The position numbers were made by a program, and so were the translations under genes. The notes under the pieces are model-generated. The model worked only from the letters and a program-made list of their open reading frames with translations, searched no databases and had not been told where the DNA came from. Source: CAXYVC01 sp964292295 (lineage in GTDB: Bacteria > Acidobacteriota > Holophagae > Holophagales > Holophagaceae). From it: 42,594 nt of DNA. Shown here one piece after another: positions 18,383 through 25,617 of this stretch (positions are counted from its first letter, which is position 1; every line of letters begins with the position of its first letter). The stretch spans positions 1-42,594 of the forward strand of contig CAXYVC010000013.1 in NCBI GenBank assembly GCA_964292295.1, given 5' to 3'.

Positions 18383-19636
18383 ATGAACGCTGCTTTTTCC
18401 GGATGCGCCCTGGCCCTGGTGGCGGCCGCGGCCCTTCCCGCCCAGGAGCTGAAGGTCAACGCCCTGGTCATCACCTGGTACCACCAGATGCTCGACAACA
18501 ACCTGCGCCTGGACAGTTCCGCACCCTACTACGCCCTGGGCGGCTCCAAGGGCGCCGGAAGCCAGGAGCCCATGCGGGAGAACGGCTTCAGCATCCGCCG
18601 CGCGGAGATCTACCTGAACGGCAAGCTGAACGATGAATTCTCCGCGGGCGTCATCTTCGATCCCAAGGAGTCAAACCCGCTGCTGCTGGACGCCACGATC
18701 ACCTGGAAGCCCTCGGAGACCTTCGAGGTGAAGGCGGGCCAGTTCAAGCCGCTGCTCACCTACGAAGCCGTCTCCGTGGGGTCGCCGGACCTGATCTTCG
18801 TGGACCGCAGCCAGTACGCCCGGCGCTTCGGGGACATCCGCGACCGCGGCCTCACGGTGGCCACCACCCTGGGCGACAAGGACCTGAGCGTCAAGCTGAC
18901 GGGCGGCGTGTTCAACGGCGCCAACCGCGACAATGACGCCAACGCCCAGAAGGACTACGTGGCCCGGGTGGACCTCAGCGCGGGCGCCCACAAGGCCGGC
19001 GCCTACGGTCTGGTGGGCAGCACGGACGTGAAGGACACCACGGGGCTGGGCATCGTGCCCGCCCAGGGCGCCATCGACGCGGCCTGGGGCCCGAACGCCC
19101 CCAGCCGGGAAGCGATCCTCGACCACAAGGACCGCACCACCGCCTTCGGCGCGTACTACCGCTTCACGACGGGCCCCTGGCATGCCGACGCGGAGGTGGT
19201 CACGGGCCAGCTGGGCCGCCGCTTCGCCACGCTGGCGGCCACGTCCCCCACCCTGAAGCGCGAGCACCTGGACCAGAAGTACCTCAGCGCGTGGATCACG
19301 GGCTCGTACCGCTTCGCGGAGCGCCACATTTTCTCCCTGCGCTACGACTACTTCGACTTCAACGCGGGGGACGACTGGTACACCGACTACAACCCCTACA
19401 AGTACAGCGCGGTGGGCGTGCGGCGCACGGTGAACGGCTCGGTGGTGGACTACACGCCCTGCTTCACCGAGGCCACCCTCGGCTACACCTTCGTGTGGGA
19501 CCCGAAGCTGGTGCGGCGTGCCAACTTCAAGCTGAACTACATCTGGCGCAGCAAGAACTTCCTGGCGCCCAACGCCGGCCAGTCCGGCGAACAGGGCGGC
19601 GACAGCCTGGTGGCGGCCTTCCAGGTCTACTTCTGA
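18383..19636 (+). CDS. Outer-membrane porin, phosphate-selective (OprO/OprP-like) family, second paralogue
   Basis: A 417-residue protein with a signal peptide (AALPAQ at the cleavage region) and a C-terminal phenylalanine (AAFQVYF). It is clearly a paralogue of the preceding gene: both begin the mature chain with QELK, share ITWY/IAWY, the DNNLRL stretch, ENGFSIRR, the NDANAQKD block, DDWYT-YNPYK, and IWRSKNFLAP followed by AGQSGEQG before the last strand. The middle of the barrel differs more. GAGGAGG lies five bases before the ATG at 18383, which also gives the correct signal peptide. The conserved ends and divergent middle suggest a tandem duplication with altered pore or surface loops. 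Confidence 0.85.
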   Translation: MNAAFSGCALALVAAAALPAQELKVNALVITWYHQMLDNNLRLDSSAPYYALGGSKGAGSQEPMRENGFSIRRAEIYLNGKLNDEFSAGVIFDPKESNPLLLDATITWKPSETFEVKAGQFKPLLTYEAVSVGSPDLIFVDRSQYARRFGDIRDRGLTVATTLGDKDLSVKLTGGVFNGANRDNDANAQKDYVARVDLSAGAHKAGAYGLVGSTDVKDTTGLGIVPAQGAIDAAWGPNAPSREAILDHKDRTTAFGAYYRFTTGPWHADAEVVTGQLGRRFATLAATSPTLKREHLDQKYLSAWITGSYRFAERHIFSLRYDYFDFNAGDDWYTDYNPYKYSAVGVRRTVNGSVVDYTPCFTEATLGYTFVWDPKLVRRANFKLNYIWRSKNFLAPNAGQSGEQGGDSLVAAFQVYF

Positions 19637-19657
19637 GGCCGGTCTTCCCCACGCGAG

Positions 19658-19683
19658 AAGGGGGCGCCCTGAGGCGCCCCCTT
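19658..19683 (+). terminator. Intrinsic terminator after the second porin
   Basis: Perfect 11-base arms (19658-19668 and 19673-19683) with a CTGA loop, followed by a moderately T-rich stretch. It lies 21 bases after the porin stop. Confidence 0.7.
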
Positions 19684-19822
19684 TCGGTGTTTCGGGAGGG
19701 TCATTCCGGATTTTGCGTCTGGGCTCGACAGAACGGCTCTGCCAGAGCGGGCCTTCGAGCGATTGCGGCTCGCGACGTGGTCCAGTTCGGGCCAGACCGA
19801 GCCTGGCCCACGTCCGCTCCAC

Positions 19823-19844
19823 GCCTTTCGCCACGGCGAAAGGC
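19823..19844. terminator. Inverted repeat at the 3' end of the efflux operon
   Basis: Ten-base complementary arms separated by only two bases, located 25 bases beyond the stop of the minus-strand RND gene. It may terminate the efflux operon, but there is no T-tract on the minus strand. Otherwise the 230 bases between the porin and the RND gene hold no gene that I can see. Confidence 0.4.
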
Positions 19845-19868
19845 TGGCCGTAACCGCATCATCTGGGG

Positions 19869-22800
19869 TCATGCCTTCGGCCGTCCCACCCAGGCGTAGA
19901 AGCTGGGCAGGGCCAGCAGGGTGAAGAGGGTGCTCGTCACCAGGCCGCCCACCATGGCCACGGCCAGGGGGCGTTCCAGCTCGGAACCCCCGAAGCCGAG
20001 GAGCATGGGGGCGAGCCCCAGGATCGCCGCACCGGCGGTCATGAGCTTGGGGCGCACGCGGCCCAGGCTGGCCTCCCGCAGGGCCTCCTCGAAGGGAAGC
20101 CCCGTGGCCACAAGCTCCTTGGCCTGGGTGATCAGCACGAGGCTGTTCTGCACCGCCACGCCGAAGAGGCCGATCATGCCCACGATGGAGCTGATGTTCC
20201 AGGTCTCCCCCGCCAGCCACAGGGCCAGGAGGGCGCCCACGAAGGCGTCCGGAAGGGTGGCGAGCACCACCAGGACCTCGCGCCACCGCCGCAGGGCGAA
20301 GAAGAGCAGGCCGACCACCAGCACGAAGGCCCCGGCGATGGCCAGGCCGAGGCGGCGGTGGGTTTCCCGCGCCTCCTCGATCTTGCCGCCCAGCTTCACG
20401 AAGGTGCCCTCAGGCAGCCGGGCGCCCTTCAGCGCGGCCTCGATGCGGGCCGCGGTGCCGCCCAGGTCGCCGTCGGTCCTCACGTTCAGGCCCAGGCGCC
20501 GCTGGGCCGCCTCGCGGCGGATCAGGGTGGGCGTGTCCCGGGCCTCGAAGCGCACCACCTGGCCCAGGGTGAGGCCGCGGCCGTCTTCCAGCACCAGGGG
20601 CGTGTCCTTCAGGGTCTCGGGGCTGCTGCGGCCGTCGTTGGGGAAGCGCACCACGCGTCCGATCCGCTGGGGGCCGTCATAGTGCTCACCCGCCTCCAGG
20701 CCCTGCAGCGCGGCCTGGAGGGTGCGCGCCACCAGGGGACGGGGCACCTGGAGGCGGCGCAGGGCCTCCTCGTCGGGCACCACGCGCCAGCCGGGCATGG
20801 GGTCCGGCGTGTCGAAGCTCACGCTGCGCACGCCCTTCAGGTGCTCCAGGCGCTCCCGGAGGGGCGGAAGCGCCTTCCGCAGGGCATCCAGGTCCTTGTG
20901 GAAGAACTTCACTTGGATGTCCGCCGGCGTGCCGCCCAGCCCTTCGGCGATGCGCTCCTGCATGGGGGTGTTCACCTCCACGGGGAAGGGCATGGCCTCC
21001 GCCGCCTCCTGCACCGCGTGGGCCACGGCGGCCTCGTCGGCGTCCTTCTCGAGGATGACCATCACCTCGCTGTCCGTGATGGGACAGGGATCCTCCGTCA
21101 CGTCCGCGCGGCCGCTGCGGCGGTAGACCGCGTGGACGCCCGGGATCGCCCTTAAGCGCGCGTCCAGGCGCAGGTTCGCCTGGTCCACGGCCTCCAGGCT
21201 GGATTCCGCGGGCACCTTGGAAAGCAGCATGAAGGCCCGCTCGTCCAGGCTGGGCAGGAAGTTGGAGCCCAGGTGGAAGGCCAGCCAGAGGCTGGGGAGG
21301 GTGAGGCCCAGGGCCAGCACGCGCACCAGGGGGCCGTGGTGCAGGGCCCAGTCCAGCGCCGGGCGGTAGACCCGCTTGAGGGCGCGCACCATCCGCGGTT
21401 CGGCCAGGGCTTCGCCCGAGGGCAGGAAGCGCTCCACCAGGGCCGGCACCAGGGTGAAGGTGAGCAGCAGGCTCAGGGTCATGGCCGAGGCCACGGCCAC
21501 CGCCAGGGGCGCGTAGAGGCGTCCCGCGAGTCCGCCCATGGCCAGCAGGGGGATGAAGACCGCCAGGATCACCAGCACCGCCACGAGGATGGGCAGGGCC
21601 ACTTCCGCCGCGGCGCGGGTGAGGGCCACCCGCCGGGGCTCCAGGTGCTCCTGGTGCTCCTTCAGGCGGTGGGCGAGGTTCTCCACCATGATCACGGCGG
21701 CGTCCACCAGCAGGCCCACGGCGATGGCGAGGCCGCCCAGCGTCATGGCGTTCAGGCCGAGGCCCGCGAGGTGGAGGGGCAGCGCCGCGCCGAAGGTGGC
21801 CAGCGGCAGCACCGCCAGCACCAGGAGCGCGCCGCGGAAGCTGCCCAAGAGCAGCACCAGCACGAGGGCCACGAAGAGGCCGCCCGCGAGGAGGGCGAGG
21901 CTCACGCCGTTCAGGGCGCCCGTCACCAGGTGGCCCTGGTCGTAGATCACCTTCAGTTCCATGCCCGCGGGCAGGCCGCCCTTGAGCTCGGCCACCGCGT
22001 GGCGCACGCCCTCGGCCACGTCCAGGGTGGCGGCGGAGGGCTGCTTGACCACCCGCAGGCTCAGGTCCTCGTGGCCGTCGTGGCGGGTCAGGCCGCGCCG
22101 GAAGGCGGGCGCTTCCCGCACCTCGGCCACTTCGCCCAGGGTGACGACGCCCCGGGCGCCCTTCACGGGCAGGGCGCGCACCGCCTCGGGCGAGGCGGCC
22201 AGGCCGCCCAGGCTCAGGTACCAGCCCTTGTCCTGGATCTCCAGCACCCCGGCGGCCACGCCCTGCTGGCTGCCCTCCAGGGCGGCCATGACCTGGTCCA
22301 GCCCGACGCCGAGGCTGCGGAGGCGCTCGGGCAGCAGGGTGAGCTGCAGGCAGCGCTCCTGTCCGCCCAGGCGCTCGATGCGCGCCACGCCGGGCACCGA
22401 CTGCAGGCGGGGCACCAGCACCTGGTCCGCGTGGTCGCGCAGGCGCATGGGATCCACCTGCGCGCCCTCCAGCACGATCTCCATCAGCTCGTGGAGGCGC
22501 CCGGAGGCGCTGGTGAGCAGGGGCGCCCTGGTGCCCTCGGGGAAGCCCCCGGCGGCAGAGGCCAGGCGCTCGGCGATCAGCTGGCGGGCGCGCCAGGGGT
22601 CCGTACCCTCTTCGAAGCTCACCACCACCTGCACCAGCTCGGGCAGCACGTTGGACGTGACCCGGCGCACGCCGGGCATGCCGCCCAGGGCCTGTTCGGC
22701 GGGCTGGGCCACGGCGAGCTCCAGCTCCGGCGTGCCCCGTCCGGGGCTCTGGATGAGCACCGAGAGCACGGGCAGGCTCATGTCGGGGAAGAGGTCGCGG

Positions 22801-22925
22801 CGCAGGTTCAGGAAGCTCAGCAGGCCCACCGCGCCCCACAGGAGGCTCAGGGCGAAGACCCAGCCCCGCTTCGGCAGCAGTGCGTCGAACCAGCGGCGCA
22901 TCGGGGTGCGGCGTTCAGTGGGCAT
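19869..22925 (-). CDS. Heavy-metal-type RND efflux transporter, inner-membrane pump (CzcA/CusA family)
   Basis: A 1,018-residue proton-driven pump with the RND layout: one N-terminal helix, a large periplasmic domain, six helices, a second periplasmic domain and five to six final helices. The fourth-helix motif GGLAIAVGLLVDAAVIMVENL carries the acidic pair used in the proton relay, and its AVGxxxDAAxxxVEN form is closer to CusA than to the DFGxxxDGA form of CzcA. GRADVTEDPCPITDSEVMV matches the heavy-metal subfamily signature. It starts within the last 11 bases of the adaptor gene, at the end of a tripartite operon. His-rich neighbours support metal export, but I cannot settle the ion. Confidence 0.9.
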   Translation of the reverse strand: MPTERRTPMRRWFDALLPKRGWVFALSLLWGAVGLLSFLNLRRDLFPDMSLPVLSVLIQSPGRGTPELELAVAQPAEQALGGMPGVRRVTSNVLPELVQVVVSFEEGTDPWRARQLIAERLASAAGGFPEGTRAPLLTSASGRLHELMEIVLEGAQVDPMRLRDHADQVLVPRLQSVPGVARIERLGGQERCLQLTLLPERLRSLGVGLDQVMAALEGSQQGVAAGVLEIQDKGWYLSLGGLAASPEAVRALPVKGARGVVTLGEVAEVREAPAFRRGLTRHDGHEDLSLRVVKQPSAATLDVAEGVRHAVAELKGGLPAGMELKVIYDQGHLVTGALNGVSLALLAGGLFVALVLVLLLGSFRGALLVLAVLPLATFGAALPLHLAGLGLNAMTLGGLAIAVGLLVDAAVIMVENLAHRLKEHQEHLEPRRVALTRAAAEVALPILVAVLVILAVFIPLLAMGGLAGRLYAPLAVAVASAMTLSLLLTFTLVPALVERFLPSGEALAEPRMVRALKRVYRPALDWALHHGPLVRVLALGLTLPSLWLAFHLGSNFLPSLDERAFMLLSKVPAESSLEAVDQANLRLDARLRAIPGVHAVYRRSGRADVTEDPCPITDSEVMVILEKDADEAAVAHAVQEAAEAMPFPVEVNTPMQERIAEGLGGTPADIQVKFFHKDLDALRKALPPLRERLEHLKGVRSVSFDTPDPMPGWRVVPDEEALRRLQVPRPLVARTLQAALQGLEAGEHYDGPQRIGRVVRFPNDGRSSPETLKDTPLVLEDGRGLTLGQVVRFEARDTPTLIRREAAQRRLGLNVRTDGDLGGTAARIEAALKGARLPEGTFVKLGGKIEEARETHRRLGLAIAGAFVLVVGLLFFALRRWREVLVVLATLPDAFVGALLALWLAGETWNISSIVGMIGLFGVAVQNSLVLITQAKELVATGLPFEEALREASLGRVRPKLMTAGAAILGLAPMLLGFGGSELERPLAVAMVGGLVTSTLFTLLALPSFYAWVGRPKA

Positions 22926-24039
22926 GGCCGCCCTCCTCCTCGGGGTGCAGCCGCTTGCCCGTGAGGGCCTTCAGCAGGTAGGCGCCCTCCGAGACCACGC
23001 GCTCGCCGGGCTTCACGCCCCCGAGCACCTGCACCTGGTCGCCCAGCTCGGCGCCGCGCGTCACCGGGCGGAAGCTGGCCCGCTCCCCCTCGGCCACGAA
23101 GACGCCCCAGGCGCCCTCCACCTGCTGCAGGGCGCCCTGGGGCAGGAAAAGGCCCTTCCCGAGAGGCACCTTCACTTCGACCGGGGTGCCGGGGATGGGG
23201 CGGTTCCCGCCCTCCAGGCGCAGGCGGTAGCTCAGGCGCCGCGTGTCTGCGGTGAGGGCCACGGGAAGGCCCTCCACCCGGGCCCGCCAGGCATGGCCGG
23301 CGGCATCGCGCACCTCGGCGCGGCTGCCCACCTGCCAGGAGGCGGGGCCGGGCTGGCCGAGCTCCAGACGCACCAGGTCGGCTCTGGCGGCCTGGAAGGC
23401 GCCCAGCTCCTGGCCGGCCTCCACGCCCTGCCCCCGCTGCACCTTCCAGGCCAGCACGGCGCCGGCGGCGGGGGCGCGCAGGGTGAAGAGGGCTCCCGCC
23501 TCGCCGGGCTTCAGGCCCACGGCCTCCAGGCCCAGGCGCGCGGAGGCCTCCTCGGCCGCGGCGGTGGCCGCCTCCGCCTGGGCGGCCTCCAGCTCCCGCC
23601 GGGCTCCGGCGCCCGCCTTGGCGAGGCGCTCCTCCCGGGCCAGGTCGGCGCGGGTGCGCTCCAGGCGGGCCCGCGCGGCCAGCCACTCGGACTTCAGGCG
23701 GGCGAGCTCGGGGCTCTGCACCAGGGCCACGGGGGTCCCGGCGCGCAGGGCCTGGCCGGGCACCGCGAGGAGCTGGCGCACGAGACCCTTCACGGGGCTG
23801 CTGAGCAGGGCCTGGGCTGCCTCGTCCCCGGCGGCCTCGCCGGGCATCCAGCGCCCCTCCTCCCGGGCCTCGGGCACCGTCATGAGCTTCAGGCCCCGCA
23901 CGTCGGAAAGCTTCAGGGGGCCGGCCTCCGCGCCATGCTCGTGCTCGGCCTCCCCGTGGTCGTGGGCGCCCTTGCGGGCGCAGGCGAGGCCTCCGGCGAG
24001 GGCCAGGACAAGGGGCAGAGTGATCAGGGCGCGGCTCAT
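22915..24039 (-). CDS. Efflux RND transporter periplasmic adaptor subunit (CzcB/CusB-like)
   Basis: A 374-residue membrane-fusion protein. The N-terminus is a signal sequence ending LAGGLAC, possibly a non-canonical lipoprotein site. It is followed by a His-rich stretch (HDHGEAEHEHG) typical of divalent-metal adaptors. A lipoyl half-motif, a long Ala/Glu/Arg coiled-coil hairpin (about residues 120-175), the second lipoyl half (LRAPAAGAVLAWKVQRGQGV) and beta-barrel domains follow. The chain ends in another His-rich tail (EEEGGHAH). I chose the ATG at 24039, which overlaps the stop of the outer-membrane gene by four bases (ATGA); the frame runs open upstream without homology. It links the inner-membrane pump and the outer-membrane channel. 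Confidence 0.9.
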   Translation of the reverse strand: MSRALITLPLVLALAGGLACARKGAHDHGEAEHEHGAEAGPLKLSDVRGLKLMTVPEAREEGRWMPGEAAGDEAAQALLSSPVKGLVRQLLAVPGQALRAGTPVALVQSPELARLKSEWLAARARLERTRADLAREERLAKAGAGARRELEAAQAEAATAAAEEASARLGLEAVGLKPGEAGALFTLRAPAAGAVLAWKVQRGQGVEAGQELGAFQAARADLVRLELGQPGPASWQVGSRAEVRDAAGHAWRARVEGLPVALTADTRRLSYRLRLEGGNRPIPGTPVEVKVPLGKGLFLPQGALQQVEGAWGVFVAEGERASFRPVTRGAELGDQVQVLGGVKPGERVVSEGAYLLKALTGKRLHPEEEGGHAH

Positions 24040-25205
24040 GGCTTCACCTCGGGGAGCAGGGACTGGAGTTCGGCGGCGAGGGTGTGGTGGGCGTGGTGGC
24101 GGCGGAGGGCCGCCAGCTGGGCCTCCAGGAGCTGGCGGCGGATGGGCAGGGCCTCGGAGGGGCGCTCCTTGCCCTCCTGCAGGCGGAGGCCGACGGCCTC
24201 GACCGCCTGCCGGAAGTCGGGAAGGGGCGCCTCCACCTCCCGAGCCGCGAAGCGGGCGCGCAGGTCCTGGAGGCGCGCGCCCAGTTCTGCCAGGGCCTGA
24301 CGGGCCTCGGCCCGCAGGACCTGGTGCTGGCTCTCCGTGGCGCGACGCCGGACGGAGGCCTCCCCGGGCCGGGGCAGGCGCAGGGCCAATCCGAGGCGGC
24401 CGACGGTCTCCTCGCCTTCGCGTCCGCAGCTGGCGCGCAGACTCCAGCGGTTGAGGGCCTGCGCCTCCTCCAGGCGCAGGCTCTGGGCGTCCAGGTCGGC
24501 CTGGGCCTTCAGGGCCTTGGCGAGAGGACAGGCCTCCAGGGCGTCCAGGTCGGCACCTTCGGGCCAGGCCGGCGCGCCGGGTTCGGCCAGGGGCACGGGG
24601 CCGAAGGGCAGCTCCGCGAGGGCGGCGAGGCGCGCCCAGGCGGCGCCCCGGCGCGTGCGGGCCTCGTCGCGCTCCTGGAGGGCCTTGAGCTGCTCCCCCT
24701 GCACCAGGCTCACCTGGAAGGCCGGATCGGCGCCCGCGTCCAGGCGGGCCCGGGCGGCGTCCAGCCAGCGCGCGACGGTGGCCACGTCCGCTTCCCTCAA
24801 GGCCAGCTCGCGCTCCGCGAGCCAGGCGTCCAGGTAGGCGGCGCGCAGGCGAAGGCGGCTTTCGCGCCGGGCGGCCTCCCGGATCAGGGGCGCGCCCTCG
24901 GCGAGGCCCTGGGCCAGGGCGCGGCGGCTTGAAGGCGACAGGAAGAGGGGAAGGTCCAGCTCCAGGCTGCGGTCGGTGGAGGTGGACCCGCCGGGGCTGC
25001 GGCGGGGCCCTGCGGTGAGGGCCAGGGTGGGGCCCTCCCGCAGCAGGCCTCGAGTCTCCTGCAGCCGCTGGCCGGCCCCGGCGAGCCGGGCCTCCGCCCG
25101 GGCGGCCTCCGGCGCGGGGCGCGCCGAGGCCAGGATCTGGTCGTACGTCAGGGGCGCCTGCGCCGCGAGCAGGCAGGGAAGCGCCCCGAGAAAGAGCAAT
25201 CGCAT
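24036..25205 (-). CDS. TolC/CzcC-like outer-membrane efflux protein
   Basis: A 389-residue protein with a short signal peptide (MRLLFLGALPCLLAAQ) and long helical segments rich in Ala, Leu, Arg and Glu, in two repeated halves as in TolC-type channels. It is first in the three-gene pump operon and overlaps the adaptor gene by four bases. It is somewhat shorter than typical CzcC proteins (about 415-420 residues), and the short beta-barrel part is hard to delimit by eye. Identification relies on helical composition plus operon position. Confidence 0.83.
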   Translation of the reverse strand: MRLLFLGALPCLLAAQAPLTYDQILASARPAPEAARAEARLAGAGQRLQETRGLLREGPTLALTAGPRRSPGGSTSTDRSLELDLPLFLSPSSRRALAQGLAEGAPLIREAARRESRLRLRAAYLDAWLAERELALREADVATVARWLDAARARLDAGADPAFQVSLVQGEQLKALQERDEARTRRGAAWARLAALAELPFGPVPLAEPGAPAWPEGADLDALEACPLAKALKAQADLDAQSLRLEEAQALNRWSLRASCGREGEETVGRLGLALRLPRPGEASVRRRATESQHQVLRAEARQALAELGARLQDLRARFAAREVEAPLPDFRQAVEAVGLRLQEGKERPSEALPIRRQLLEAQLAALRRHHAHHTLAAELQSLLPEVKP

Positions 25206-25286
25206 CGGTTCCTCGAAGATGGAAGACGTCCATGAGGCCCGCCGCGGGAGGCGGGGGCCTTGTTCCGGCCTGCAGGCGCGCAGCGC

Positions 25287-25607
25287 TCAGGGCCGGGGCG
25301 GGGCCTTCTCGGGTTCGAGGTCGAAGCTGCGGATCTTCTGCACCACCGCTTCCCGGTACACGGGGCGGGGCAGGGGGTCCGCGGGGGGCGGCGCGGGGGG
25401 CGCGGGGAGGAGCGCCGGCGCGCAGTCGTCGGGGCAGAGCAGGTGCTGGGCGTGGAAGGGCTCGTGGCCGTGGTCGTGGGCCTCGCCGCAGTGGTCGTGG
25501 CTGCCCGCGGCCAGGAAGACGGCGAGCACGAGGAGCATCAGCAGGGCCGCGCCCCTCCGCACCCTGCGCAGGGCGCGGAGGCGGGGAAGGGCGCGGCGGA
25601 GCTGCAT
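25287..25607 (-). CDS. Small His/Cys-rich membrane-anchored protein, CzcI-like
   Basis: A 106-residue protein. The N-terminus is very basic (many Arg) and leads into one hydrophobic helix (about 20-35). A metal-binding-looking segment with the pattern SHDHCGEAHDHGHEPFHAQ and two further cysteines (CPDDC) follows, and then a proline-rich tail. Small His-rich proteins encoded just before czcCBA (CzcI) act in periplasmic metal sensing or handling; by position and composition this is a candidate equivalent, not a proven homologue. It starts ten bases after the ftcD stop and lies 81 bases before the channel gene, so ftcD and the pump genes may share a transcript. No clear ribosome binding site precedes the ATG. 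Confidence 0.65.
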   Translation of the reverse strand: MQLRRALPRLRALRRVRRGAALLMLLVLAVFLAAGSHDHCGEAHDHGHEPFHAQHLLCPDDCAPALLPAPPAPPPADPLPRPVYREAVVQKIRSFDLEPEKAPPRP

Positions 25608-25617
25608 GGGGCCGGGT

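Noticed and set aside
23911..24039. A fused channel-adaptor protein, because the adaptor frame is open far upstream to 25233
   Set aside because: The upstream part is out of frame with the TolC-like gene and has no homology; the ATG at 24039 begins a clear signal peptide.
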